Source: an uncultured Latescibacterota bacterium (lineage in GTDB: Bacteria > Latescibacterota > UBA2968 > UBA8231). Taken from it: DNA of 64,000 bases. Below the pieces are notes generated by a model, which did no database searches, had not been told where the DNA came from, and worked only from the letters and a program-made list of their open reading frames with translations. Below, in pieces: positions 1 to 7,943 of this stretch. The stretch is from positions 5,340,049 through 5,404,048 of the forward strand of contig OY282352.1 of the NCBI GenBank assembly GCA_958295495.1. The letters are read 5' to 3'. The translations under genes were made by a program, and so were the position numbers. Positions within the stretch are counted from its first letter, which is position 1. Every line of letters begins with the position of its first letter.

Positions 1-119
1 CGCAAGAACTTTCTCAGAACTCGGTACGGCGGGCCATCGTAGCGGGCAAGCGCAGGAAGCAAACCATCACAATCTCGTTTGGCCTGCGAACAACTGAGAA
101 CGAGTAATTTTTTATTCAT
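1..119 (-). CDS. YaaA/DUF6884-like protein, N-terminal part (runs off left edge)
   Basis: A minus-strand reading frame starts at the ATG at 117-119 and stays open to the window edge, giving 39 residues. It begins MNKKLLVLSCSQAKR, followed by a 'LLPALARYDGPPYRVLRKFL' stretch. The hydrophobic strand followed by a Cys-Ser-x-x-Lys loop and the 'ALxRYDGPxxRVLR' segment resemble the start of DUF6884/YaaA-like proteins, which are small Rossmann-like proteins linked to peroxide stress or nucleotide-related functions. No strong ribosome-binding site is visible upstream. The C-terminal two thirds lie outside the window, so the family call is by resemblance only. Confidence 0.5.
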   Translation of the reverse strand, partial: MNKKLLVLSCSQAKRDCDGLLPALARYDGPPYRVLRKFL

Positions 120-205
120 AATCTCTGAAAACCCCAAAAGGCCGCATAGCCACTGAATACAAAGCATCATAAAGATACCTACGGCTCAGGGCAAATCTAA
201 CCCCG

Positions 206-1571
206 TCACAACTCCAGATCCACGAGATGCTCCTCAAACACCTCCACCTGCGCCGCGTATTGCGCCCGCAGCCTGACGATCAATTCCTCAAAGTACTTGT
301 TCTCCTCGGCCTTTCTCAGCCAGTACTTGGCCCGCCGAATCGTCTGTGGAAAGGGCTCGGGCCGGTCGGGGATGCGCTCCTCAACCTTGAATATGGAGAA
401 GCCTTCTTCCAGCGTTAAGGGACCTTTCAACTCGCCGATGGGGGCCTTTTCCATGGCCTCGTCGTGGAGCGGGCCGAATATGGCCCGCTCGTACGCATGC
501 AGGTGGATCCGCCCTTGTTGCTGTTTGGCGAACTGCCGCGTGGTGTGGCGCACGGCGAGCGTCTCCATGTCCGCCCCGCCCGCGATTTCCCGCAGCAGCG
601 AATCGGCCATGGCCCAGGTGGGAACCAGAATCTCCAAAATTACGGTCGCACGCGGCTCCATAAACTTGTGCAGGTTGCTCTCGTAATAGCGGCGGGCCGA
701 AGCGTCGGTAGTATCGACGCGGGCCTGAACTTCTCGCTCTTTGAGCGCTTCGAGCAGCAGGGCCTCTTTCTTGTTGTGCAGCCAAGCCACGACCGCCGGG
801 GCCTCGTCCAAGCCCTCCTCGAGGGCTTCGAGGTAAAACAGGCGGGCCGACAGGATGTGCGTATCTATGAAATCGGCCATGCCCTCGCGGCTGAATTCGA
901 GCCGGTACTGGAAGCGGACCGTCCAGTACGCATTCACCAAATCCTTGAACCGGCACTTCAAACAGGGCGTGGGCGATGGCCAACGGGAGCGGCACCTCGC
1001 GCAAGTTTTCGCGGCCTATGAAGTGCTCGCTCAGGAGGCCGCCGTTGGCGGCCGTGGTCCGATTCGCTGAGTGCTCCGCAGCCACTTCGGCGAAGGGGCG
1101 TCCCTGTTCTAGCTCTTGGACGACTTGTTGGGCTTGCTCTTGGGTCGCCACCCGAATGTGCGCCAGCTTGAGCAGGCGGCTCCACTTGCTCTGCTCGAAA
1201 TGCTCCCGGACTTCCCGCTCCGAGGGCTGGCTCTCGGGCAGCACGTGTCGCTCTATGTACTCCTTGACGATCCGGTTCTGCTGCTCCTGCTCCCATTGCG
1301 CGGCGAATGGCGCCTCCGCGTCCAAGCCTTGGGCGCGGGCCTCCACGAGCATCAATTCCATGTCGATCAGGGTCTGGAGATAATCCTTGGCCGCGTCCAT
1401 GCCGGTAGCTTCCGATCTCAGCAGGGCCGGGGTCTTTGCGGCGAAAAGGGTTAGGTCCTCGCGGGTAATTTCTCTGTCGCCGACGCGGGCGGCCAGATGG
1501 TCGGCGACATGGCTAGGGCCGCCGCACTGAATCAAGGCCAGCGCGGCAAGGGTCGAAACATTCCTGAGCAT
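206..1571 (-). pseudogene. Parvulin-type peptidyl-prolyl isomerase lipoprotein, frameshifted
   Basis: The frame opens at ATG 1571 with MLRNVSTLAALALIQCGG, a lipoprotein-like signal with a non-canonical lipobox (Gln before Cys). A SurA/PpiC-like chaperone region follows, then the start of a parvulin domain (AHIRVATQEQAQQVV, FAEVAAEHS, NGGLLSEHF, AHALFEVPV). Near 915-965 the similarity jumps to another minus frame that continues to the stop at 206 with a second rotamase-like stretch (TRQFAKQQQGRIH, GELKGPLTLEEGFSIFKVEER). A single-base indel would join both parts into a protein of about 455 residues, a normal length for an envelope PPIase. It would act in the periplasm on outer-membrane protein folding. 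It is either a real frameshift or a sequence error; the rest looks intact. Confidence 0.72.
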
Positions 1572-1620
1572 TAAAGTTCTCCAGTAGCGGCAAACAGGCG
1601 GACCAAGGTCCCGGTCTCGG

Positions 1621-1986
1621 CTATAAGGCAAAGACGAAGCTGTTGAAGTCGTCCTCCTCGCCCGAGCGCAAATTCTGCTGCTCTTTCGGGTTGTCGAAAT
1701 TGCTGAACTCCAGCCCAACATCGACCCAAGTCTGCGGCAGAAAGTTGTAGCGGAAAAGCAGGGCACCAGCGCACTCTAGGCAGTTGAGAGTGCCTTGGAG
1801 GTTGGTGTCGATCGCGTTGGTAGCCGCGTGAACTGAAGGATCGGCTGCCGCGTCGATGAGCAGGTCGAAGGGACCTGTCAGCGATTCCAAGTCGCGGGGA
1901 AAGCGCACATCGCCGTGGATGAATTCTATGTTGCGTGTCCTGAAGTCGGCCAAGTTCAGCTCGGACCCGCGCCGCCGGCAATGCAC
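1621..1986 (-). pseudogene. Chimeric remnant: NAD-sugar epimerase fragment joined to an outer-membrane-protein C-terminus
   Basis: The frame (GTG at 1986) codes for about 121 residues with two unrelated halves. Residues about 5-75 (RRGSELNLADF, NIEFIHGDVR, FDLLIDAAADPSV, NTNLQ-like 'DTNLQGTLNCLE') match the interior of CDP-paratose/tyvelose 2-epimerase-type extended SDR enzymes. The N-terminal GxxGxxG nucleotide loop and the YxxxK active site are both missing. From about residue 77 (FRYNFLPQTWVDVGLEFSNFDN ending NSFVFAL) it looks like the last beta strands of an outer-membrane or porin-like protein. That second half sits 50 bases ahead of the PPIase gene, as expected for an envelope operon. 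The join seems to be a deletion or recombination scar. An assembly chimera cannot be excluded. Confidence 0.5.
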
Positions 1987-1990
1987 AAGC

Positions 1991-2974
1991 TCACGGCAGC
2001 GGGGCGTCGTCGCGGACTAAGCCCTCATCGCGGAGTTCGGCCCAAAACGAGGCGGGAATCTCCTGAGTGAGCAATGCGAAATTCTCGCTCACTCGCTCGG
2101 GCTGCCGCGTCCCGGGGATGATGCAGGTGATGGCCGGATGGGCGAAGACGAATTGCGAGGCCGCTGCCCGCAGATCGACTTGGTGGCGCGCGGCCATGGC
2201 CTCTAGGGACTTGGCCCTAGCCGCGATCTCGGGCGGAGCTTCTCGGTAGTTATAGGTCGCGCCCGGACGCACGCCTTTGGCCAAGATGCCGCTGTTGTAC
2301 GTGCCACCGGCCATGATGCCGATGTTTTTTTCCACGCACAGCGGCAAGAGTTCGTCGAGCGCGCTTTGGTCGAGCAAGCTGTAGCGTCCGGCGAGGAGGA
2401 AGCAGTCGAAGTCGCCCTCGCGGGCAAAGCGGGCCAGCATTTCCCATTGGTTCATGCCCGCACTGACGGCGCGAATGACGCCGTCGCGGCGCAGCTTGTC
2501 GAGCGCGGGGTAAGCACCGTCGATGGCTTCCTGCCAGTAGTTGTCCGGGTCGTGGATGTGGAGGATGTCGATGCGATCTACGCCTAGGCGTTTGAGGCTG
2601 TCTTCAAAGGAGCGCATGACGCCGTCGTAGCTGAAGTCGAACACGGGTTGGTACGGGGCCGGGTCGTCGAACGCGCCCACCTGTTGGTCTCGCTCGGTTG
2701 GGACCAAGATGCGCCCCACTTTGGAGGCGAGCACGTACCTGTCGCGCGGTACGCCCGCGAGGGCCTGTCCGAGGCGGAGTTCGCTTTTGCCCGCCCCGTA
2801 CAGCGGTGCGGTGTCTAAGAGGTTCAGCCCCAAAGACAGGGCGCGGCGCACCACGGAGACGGCCTGATCGTCTGGTATGTCGCCGTATAGGCCGCCGATA
2901 GAGGCGCAGCCCAAGCCGAGGCGGGTGATGCACAAGCCGCTGCTGCCGAGGGTGACTTTTTCGAGTGGATTCAT
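1991..2974 (-). CDS. Aldo/keto reductase (L-fucose/D-threo-aldose dehydrogenase type)
   Basis: This 327-residue NADP-dependent oxidoreductase has a TIM-barrel fold. Visible family signatures are the start 'LGSSGLCITRLGLGCASIGG', the 'DTAPLYGAGKSE' motif containing the catalytic Asp and Tyr, 'ASKVGR' with the catalytic Lys, and 'DILHIHDPD' with the catalytic His. The length and the GAGKSE motif fit the branch that oxidises or reduces free sugars such as L-fucose or D-threo-aldoses, or pyridoxal. A GAGGAG ribosome-binding site lies about 8 bases before ATG 2974. A perfect 20-bp palindrome (2989-3008) immediately upstream suggests regulation by a dimeric repressor or activator. The substrate is not determinable from sequence. 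Confidence 0.85.
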   Translation of the reverse strand: MNPLEKVTLGSSGLCITRLGLGCASIGGLYGDIPDDQAVSVVRRALSLGLNLLDTAPLYGAGKSELRLGQALAGVPRDRYVLASKVGRILVPTERDQQVGAFDDPAPYQPVFDFSYDGVMRSFEDSLKRLGVDRIDILHIHDPDNYWQEAIDGAYPALDKLRRDGVIRAVSAGMNQWEMLARFAREGDFDCFLLAGRYSLLDQSALDELLPLCVEKNIGIMAGGTYNSGILAKGVRPGATYNYREAPPEIAARAKSLEAMAARHQVDLRAAASQFVFAHPAITCIIPGTRQPERVSENFALLTQEIPASFWAELRDEGLVRDDAPLP

Positions 2975-2988
2975 GGCGTGCTCCTCAT

Positions 2989-3008
2989 GGGTTAGTGGCC
3001 ACTAACCC
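2989..3008. promoter_or_regulatory. Perfect 20-bp palindrome upstream of the aldo/keto reductase gene
   Basis: GGGTTAGTGGCCACTAACCC reads identically on both strands and starts 14 bases before the aldo/keto reductase ATG. It has no T-run beside it, so it does not look like a terminator. Its placement fits an operator for a dimeric regulator. It lies in the divergent spacer with the lipoprotein gene beginning near 3135 and could act on both. Confidence 0.6.
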
Positions 3009-3060
3009 AAAACATAGGCCAAATCACCCGGCGCAAAAAGCCCGCCCCCTTGGGCCCTGC

Positions 3061-3089
3061 TTGACGCTCACAGGGGCAGGCCGTACATT
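3061..3089 (+). promoter_or_regulatory. Sigma70-like promoter for the 3135 lipoprotein string
   Basis: TTGACG (3061-3066) and TACATT (3084-3089) are separated by 17 bases. A TACATT -10 also appears in the clear TTGACA-17-TACATT promoter at 49824-49852, which supports this call. It would drive the lipoprotein/RmlD/glycosyltransferase string. Confidence 0.5.
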
Positions 3090-3134
3090 AAACTGCCTTT
3101 GTAAATAGATCAGAACCCATTGAATATAAAAGAG

Positions 3135-4568
3135 ATGTGTCAATTTAAGGCCGAGCTGCTGGCACTGCTAGTATTGGCCGGATGCGCCGCCACCGAAAAG
3201 CCGCCGCAAGAATCAGCCCGTAGCGAGCAGCCGGCTTTGGCCGAGTGGGAGTGGGCCGATGGCGAGATGCCTTGGAACACTTGGGACGAGTCTTTGTTCG
3301 CCCGCGCTCAACGCGAAGACAACCCCATATTGGTGTATTTGGCCGCTCCGGGATGCGAGGGCCTGTTCCCCGCGCCGACGCCGGCGTTGCGCCGACTGGT
3401 CGCCGAGAAATTTGTCGGCGTACAGATCGATCCATTCAAGCGGCCGGACATTGCTCGGCACTACGACAGCGGCGGTTGGCCAGCCTTGGTGGTGGCCCTG
3501 CCGGACGGACAGGTTTTTGCACGGGCCGTGGATATTCCGCCAGCCAATGTCGAGCCTTATCTGCGCCGGTTGCGCACCGCCTACGAGGAAAAGCGCGCCG
3601 TAATCGTCGCCAAGGTGCAGCGCGTAGCCTCCCGTCCCGAGGTTGATAAGCCCTTTGCAATAGATGCTGTTTATCGTGCGTGTGCGGCCGCCTTTGACGC
3701 GGCCCACGGCGGCTTCGGCGGCCCGGCCAAGTTTCTCGAAACTTCGGTATTGCGCTTCCTGCTCGTCTATGCCGAGGCGCAGGACGCAGCACCGGCGCGG
3801 CAGATGGCCTTGGCCAGCTTGGACGCGGTGCTGGCCTCGCCACTCGGCGACAGCGGTGGTTTTCGCGCGTACTCGTACGCGCCGGATTGGAGTGTGCCCG
3901 CCAGCGAGCGGGACGCCCTCGATCAGGCGGCTATGCTGCATCTGTTGCTGGAGGCCGGCCAGCCCCGCTACGCCGAGTCGGCCAGAGCACTGCTCGGCTT
4001 TGTCGAGGGCGCGCTCTTCGACAAAGCCGCGGGCGCGTTCCGCGGGCGCCAAGTCATGGCCGGCACTTGGTGGACCGATCCCACGCTCTACGCCGACCGC
4101 CAAGCGGCCCTGATACGAGCCTATCTGGCCGCGGCCGCGGCCCTAGGCGACAACCGCGCCGCGCAGGTGGCCCTGCAAGCCGGCGACGCGCTCATCAACC
4201 GCTGTGTCGATGGTCGCGGCCGGGTGCAGCACGTCTGCGGCTCAGAGGCCGAGGGCAGCACCGGCCTGCTCGTCGATCAAGCCTTGGCGGCATTGGCTTT
4301 GTGGGAGTTGGGCGAGTGGAGTGGGGAGGCGCGGTTTGCCACGGCTGCCGAGCAGGTCGCGCAGTTTATGGAGCAATCGTACGACCACCCCGCTGTCCTC
4401 GGTCCACTGCCGCACCGCGGCAAGGCTCTCGCTCTCCAGCTCTACGGGCGACAGGGCCGTGCCGAGCGGGTGGTCGCCCTAGCCGGCGAGCCGCGCTTGG
4501 CGCAGTTGCCCGGCCGAGGGCATAGCTCGTGGGCGCGGGCCTTGCTGCTCTACGGCCCGCCGCTATGA
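3135..4568 (+). CDS. Lipoprotein with DUF255-like thioredoxin fold and alpha/alpha-barrel region
   Basis: The protein starts MCQFKAELLALLVLAGC, a good lipoprotein signal with LAGC lipobox. An in-frame TTG at 3120 would add five residues; neither start has a strong ribosome-binding site. Residues about 30-150 resemble the DUF255 thioredoxin-like domain of YyaL/spermatogenesis-associated 20 proteins ('WDESLFARAQREDNPILVYL', 'FVGVQIDPFKRPDIARHY', 'GGWPALVVALPDG'). The CxxC redox pair is absent: the equivalent site reads 'APGCEGLF'. The rest ('AFDAAHGGFGGPAKF', 'DQAAMLHLLLEAG', 'YADRQAALIRAYL') fits the six-hairpin barrel half of the same family. The function of this family is not established. 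The stop overlaps the next gene as ATGA, so the two are translationally coupled. Confidence 0.75.
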   Translation: MCQFKAELLALLVLAGCAATEKPPQESARSEQPALAEWEWADGEMPWNTWDESLFARAQREDNPILVYLAAPGCEGLFPAPTPALRRLVAEKFVGVQIDPFKRPDIARHYDSGGWPALVVALPDGQVFARAVDIPPANVEPYLRRLRTAYEEKRAVIVAKVQRVASRPEVDKPFAIDAVYRACAAAFDAAHGGFGGPAKFLETSVLRFLLVYAEAQDAAPARQMALASLDAVLASPLGDSGGFRAYSYAPDWSVPASERDALDQAAMLHLLLEAGQPRYAESARALLGFVEGALFDKAAGAFRGRQVMAGTWWTDPTLYADRQAALIRAYLAAAAALGDNRAAQVALQAGDALINRCVDGRGRVQHVCGSEAEGSTGLLVDQALAALALWELGEWSGEARFATAAEQVAQFMEQSYDHPAVLGPLPHRGKALALQLYGRQGRAERVVALAGEPRLAQLPGRGHSSWARALLLYGPPL

Positions 4569-5464
4569 GAATTTTGGTGACCGGTGCCACCGGCTTTTTG
4601 GGCCGTACTTTGCTCTCCTTGGAAGGGGAAGCCGAGTGGATGGGCTGCGGTCGCCGGGCCGCTGCCGAGGGCATTCCCTATCGCCAAGTCGATCTAGCCA
4701 ACCGCCAAGCCGTGGCTGCACTCGTCGCCGAACTGGCGCCCGATTGGGTGATCAACGCCGCGGCTATGACCAATGTCGATGGCTGCGAAAAAGACGTGCG
4801 GGCCGCGCGGCAGGCCAACGTCGATATTCCCGAGAACTTGGCAGGGGCTTGCGACGCGGTCGGGGCCGGCTTGGTTCACATTTCCACAGATTACGTCTTC
4901 GACGGCCAGCGCGGCCCCTACCGCGAAGGGGATGCAGCCAATCCGCTGTCTTGCTATGGCCGACTCAAGCTCGAAAGCGAGGGCATATTAGAGAAAATGG
5001 AGCGCGTACTAGTCGTGCGGACCCTGTGGCTGTACGGCTATGTCCCGCAGGCCGGGGCCAACTTCCTCACTTGGGTGCTGAGGGCCTTGTCTAGCGGCCA
5101 GCCCCTACGGGTTTTTGCCGATCAGTGGGGCAACCCAACCTACATCTGCGATCTGGCCCGCGCCTTGGTGGCCCTGTGCGGCCAAGAGGCGCGGGGCTTG
5201 TTGCACGCCGGCGGCGCGACCTTTATGACGCGCTGGGAGATGGCGCGGGAGCTAGCCTGTTTCTTTGGAGTCAACGGCGCATTGATCCAACCGGTGCCGA
5301 CCCGCGCCGCCGGGCTGCCGGCCGCACGGCCCCTCCGCTCTGGTCTGCGCACCGACGCGCTGGAAGCCGCGCTCGGCCGCCGGCCTTTGAGCTTTGCCGA
5401 GGGGCTGCAACACCTCGCTGCGGACCCGCGTTTTCGCCGCGACTTTCCCCAATTTGCCCACTAG
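4565..5464 (+). CDS. rmlD: dTDP-4-dehydrorhamnose reductase (RmlD-like SDR)
   Basis: This is a 299-residue extended short-chain dehydrogenase. It has the N-terminal nucleotide loop GATGFLG (residues 7-13), 'DWVINAAAMTNVDGCE' and 'LVHISTDYVFDG', the last typical of RmlD, followed by the YxxxK catalytic pair in 'CYGRLKLESE'. The C-terminal 'FADQWGNPTYICDLARAL' also matches RmlD, which performs the last NADPH-dependent step of dTDP-L-rhamnose synthesis. ATG 4565 overlaps the previous stop by four bases. Genes rmlA, B and C are not in the window, so the exact substrate could differ. The glycosyltransferases downstream make a role in surface polysaccharide likely. Confidence 0.8.
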   Translation: MRILVTGATGFLGRTLLSLEGEAEWMGCGRRAAAEGIPYRQVDLANRQAVAALVAELAPDWVINAAAMTNVDGCEKDVRAARQANVDIPENLAGACDAVGAGLVHISTDYVFDGQRGPYREGDAANPLSCYGRLKLESEGILEKMERVLVVRTLWLYGYVPQAGANFLTWVLRALSSGQPLRVFADQWGNPTYICDLARALVALCGQEARGLLHAGGATFMTRWEMARELACFFGVNGALIQPVPTRAAGLPAARPLRSGLRTDALEAALGRRPLSFAEGLQHLAADPRFRRDFPQFAH

Positions 5465-5474
5465 CGTACTCCTC

Positions 5475-6200
5475 GTGGAACCCGTGCAGATTTCGCTGGT
5501 GACGCCCACGTACAATGAGCGGGAAAATCTGCCGCTGTTGGCCGAAGAGATCTTTGCAATCGTCGGCCAACAGCCGGATATCGACTTGGAGCTCATCGTG
5601 GTAGATGACAACTCGCCCGACGGCACCGGCGAGGTGGCCGAGTCGCTGAAGGCCCGCTATCCCGTCGAGGTGGTCCATCGGGCGGGCAAGCTCGGCTTGG
5701 GCTCGGCGGTGATGGCGGGTTTCGCGCAGTCGGCGCGGCCGCATCTGGGGGTGATGGACGCCGACTTGAGCCACGACCCAGCGATCTTGCCCGAGCTGGT
5801 CCACAGCCTGCGCGAATGCGACATTGCCATGGGCAGCCGCTTTGGCGCGACCAGCCGAGTCGAACGGTGGGCTTGGCACCGCAAGTTGATTTCGCAAGTC
5901 GGCGTGGGCGCGGCCCGCCTACTGACCGGGGTCGAAGATCCGCTGTCGGGTTATTTCTGTCTGCGCCGCCAAGTGATACAGGACCTAGTACTCACGTCTG
6001 CGGGCTACAAAATTTTGCTCGAAATTTTGGTCAAGGGCCGCTATCGGCGGCATTGCTCTGTGCCTTTTGTCTTCCGCAACCGCCAGTTCAGCTCCAGCAA
6101 GCTGGACCTGCGCGAATATCTGCTCTTTGCCAAACAAATCCTCTACTTCAGCGGCTACAAGCTCATGGGCCGCCAGCGAGGTGCTAGATCGTGCGACTGA
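5475..6200 (+). CDS. Polyprenol-phosphate mannosyltransferase-like GT2 (DPM1 type)
   Basis: This family-2 glycosyltransferase of about 241 residues is chosen to start at GTG 5475, ten bases after the preceding stop, because homology begins at once with 'ISLVTPTYNERENLP'. Catalytic and donor-binding motifs are 'IVVDDNSPDGTGEVA' and the DxD-like 'VMDADLSHDP'. 'GSRFGATSRVERW', 'DPLSGYFCLRR' and 'GYKILLEILVKGRY' are typical of dolichol/polyprenol-phosphate mannosyl- or glucosyltransferases. There are no C-terminal membrane helices, so it is a DPM1-type catalytic subunit acting at the inner face of the cytoplasmic membrane. It overlaps the next gene by ten bases. The sugar donor is not determinable. 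Confidence 0.83.
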   Translation: MEPVQISLVTPTYNERENLPLLAEEIFAIVGQQPDIDLELIVVDDNSPDGTGEVAESLKARYPVEVVHRAGKLGLGSAVMAGFAQSARPHLGVMDADLSHDPAILPELVHSLRECDIAMGSRFGATSRVERWAWHRKLISQVGVGAARLLTGVEDPLSGYFCLRRQVIQDLVLTSAGYKILLEILVKGRYRRHCSVPFVFRNRQFSSSKLDLREYLLFAKQILYFSGYKLMGRQRGARSCD

Positions 6201-7873
6201 GCGTCGTCTTCCTCAATTACAATACCCGCGACCTGACCCGCCAAGCCCTAAATTCTGTGCTCGCAGCAGCCGAGGGCCTAGAGGCGGAGATATTCGTCGT
6301 TGACAATGCCTCGGCCGACGGCAGTGCCGACATGGTAGCCGAGGAATTCCCGCAAGTGAAGCTGATCCGCAACGCGGCCAACGTGGGGTTCTCGGCTGGC
6401 AACAACGTGGCCCTGCGGCAGGTGGCCGGAGAATACGCACTGCTGATCAACACCGATACCATCGTGCGCCGAGACGCGCTGCACACGATGGTAGAGTTCT
6501 TGGACGCGCACCCGCAAGCCGGGGCCTGCGGGTGCAAAATCCTCGACCCGGACGGCACCTTGCAGCTCGACAGCCGCCGCGGCTTCCCCACGCCATTGGC
6601 TGCCTTCTGCAAGATGTCGGGCCTGAGCCGTCTATTTCCCAAGCACCCGCTTATCGCCCGCTACCACATGACGTATCTCGACCCCGAGCAGATGGCCGAG
6701 GTCGAAGTGCTGTCTGGTTCCTGCATGATGGTGAGAAAGGCGGCCATGGACCAAGTCGGCCTACTCGACGAGGACTACTTCATGTACGGCGAGGACATCG
6801 ATTGGTGTTATCGCTTCCACCAAGCTGGCTGGAAGATCTACTACGTGCCGACGACCGAGATCATCCACTTCTGCGGCGAGAGCGGTCGGGGGACGCCGCT
6901 GAAAATTCTCTATCTCAAGAGCCAAGCCATGTCGATTTTTGTCAACAAGCAGATGGCGCGGCGCTATCGCTTCTTCCCGCTGTGGTTTTTGCAGGTGGGC
7001 ATTGCCCTGCACGGGACGTTCCGCTTCCTCGCCCGGGCGGGCCGCACCTTGGCCATGCCTCTGATTGACGCCGGCTTGGTGCTCTGCGGCTTGAAACTGG
7101 GTTTAGCAGTGCGCTACCACCAAGAGTTGGTGTCCTTCATCTACCGCATTGAGCAGGTCGGCAACCTCTTAGGCTTTGAGGTTCAGCCGACGCGCTGGCT
7201 GGTCCCGCCTCCGTACTCGGATTTGCAATGGGCTGCTGTGTACGGTGTTTCGACCTTGGTCTGGCTGTTGGCGTTTTATATGTCGGGCCTGTACGACCGC
7301 CGCCGCTACTCAGTGGCGTGGTCGGGGGTAGGCGTGACGCTGGGATTTGCCTTCATCGTGATGCTGGTCTTTTTCTTTAAGGCATACAACTTCTCGCGGC
7401 TGGCCGTGGTCGCGGCTTGGTTTTGCAACTCGGTGTTAATCGCCGGTTGGCGCTTCGTCGCGCGTTGGTTCCTACGCCAGCGCGGCCGCGAGGGCCGGTT
7501 GCGCACCCTGCTGGTGGGAACCGATGCGGTCGCAGTGGATTTCGTCGAACAGCTAGAACGGGCGGGCACAGCCCACTGCAATCTGATCGGCGTAGTGGGA
7601 GAGGTTCCCCAGCAGCCAAGCCGCCCGCTGGCCGGTCGCCCGGTGGTCGGCCACGTTGGCGAGCTGGAGGAGCTGGTGAACGACTTTGCCATCGACCACC
7701 TCGTGTTCACCCCGAGCGCCATGGCGTCGTTCTTGGAGCAGCCGGTGCAGTCGCGGGGGGCGCGGGATTTGCGCGTTAGCATGGTGCCGATCGCGTTTGC
7801 CGAGATGGTTGCCGACCGCGGCGCACGCGACTCTGTGCCCCTGCCTCTCGTGGAAATTAGGTCGGGTAACTAA
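6191..7873 (+). CDS. Rhamnosyltransferase-like GT2 fused to a membrane/CoA-binding glycosylphosphotransferase-like half
   Basis: The 560-residue protein starts at GTG 6191, overlapping the preceding gene. Residues 1-270 are a WbbL/RfbF-like GT2: 'SVVFLNYNTRD', 'FVVDNASADGS', 'NVGFSAGNNVAL', 'LLINTDT' and 'GLLDEDYFMYGEDIDWCYR'. After a linker, residues about 345-425 hold several hydrophobic helices. Residues about 430-555 hold a Rossmann-like region ('RTLLVGTDAVAVDFVEQL', 'LIGVVGE', 'PVVGHVGELEELV', 'IDHLVFTPSA') as in the N-terminal half of polyprenyl glycosylphosphotransferases. The catalytic bacterial sugar-transferase domain that normally follows is absent. It probably adds a deoxysugar to a lipid-linked glycan at the membrane; the role of the second half is unclear. 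Confidence 0.8.
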   Translation: MRLSVVFLNYNTRDLTRQALNSVLAAAEGLEAEIFVVDNASADGSADMVAEEFPQVKLIRNAANVGFSAGNNVALRQVAGEYALLINTDTIVRRDALHTMVEFLDAHPQAGACGCKILDPDGTLQLDSRRGFPTPLAAFCKMSGLSRLFPKHPLIARYHMTYLDPEQMAEVEVLSGSCMMVRKAAMDQVGLLDEDYFMYGEDIDWCYRFHQAGWKIYYVPTTEIIHFCGESGRGTPLKILYLKSQAMSIFVNKQMARRYRFFPLWFLQVGIALHGTFRFLARAGRTLAMPLIDAGLVLCGLKLGLAVRYHQELVSFIYRIEQVGNLLGFEVQPTRWLVPPPYSDLQWAAVYGVSTLVWLLAFYMSGLYDRRRYSVAWSGVGVTLGFAFIVMLVFFFKAYNFSRLAVVAAWFCNSVLIAGWRFVARWFLRQRGREGRLRTLLVGTDAVAVDFVEQLERAGTAHCNLIGVVGEVPQQPSRPLAGRPVVGHVGELEELVNDFAIDHLVFTPSAMASFLEQPVQSRGARDLRVSMVPIAFAEMVADRGARDSVPLPLVEIRSGN

Positions 7874-7884
7874 GTCGAGCGGTG

Positions 7885-7913
7885 TTGATTTTTTGTCTTT
7901 ATTTACGTATTGT
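7885..7913 (+). promoter_or_regulatory. Possible promoter for the MacB/LolD-type ABC pair
   Basis: TTGATT (7885-7890) and TATTGT (7908-7913) lie 17 bases apart in an A+T-rich 70-base gap. They are 30 bases before the ATG at 7944, which has a GGGAGA ribosome-binding site. The gap marks a new transcription unit after the glycosyltransferase string. Confidence 0.4.
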
Positions 7914-7943
7914 GAACGCGAGCATTATGCTGGGAGAATAACT

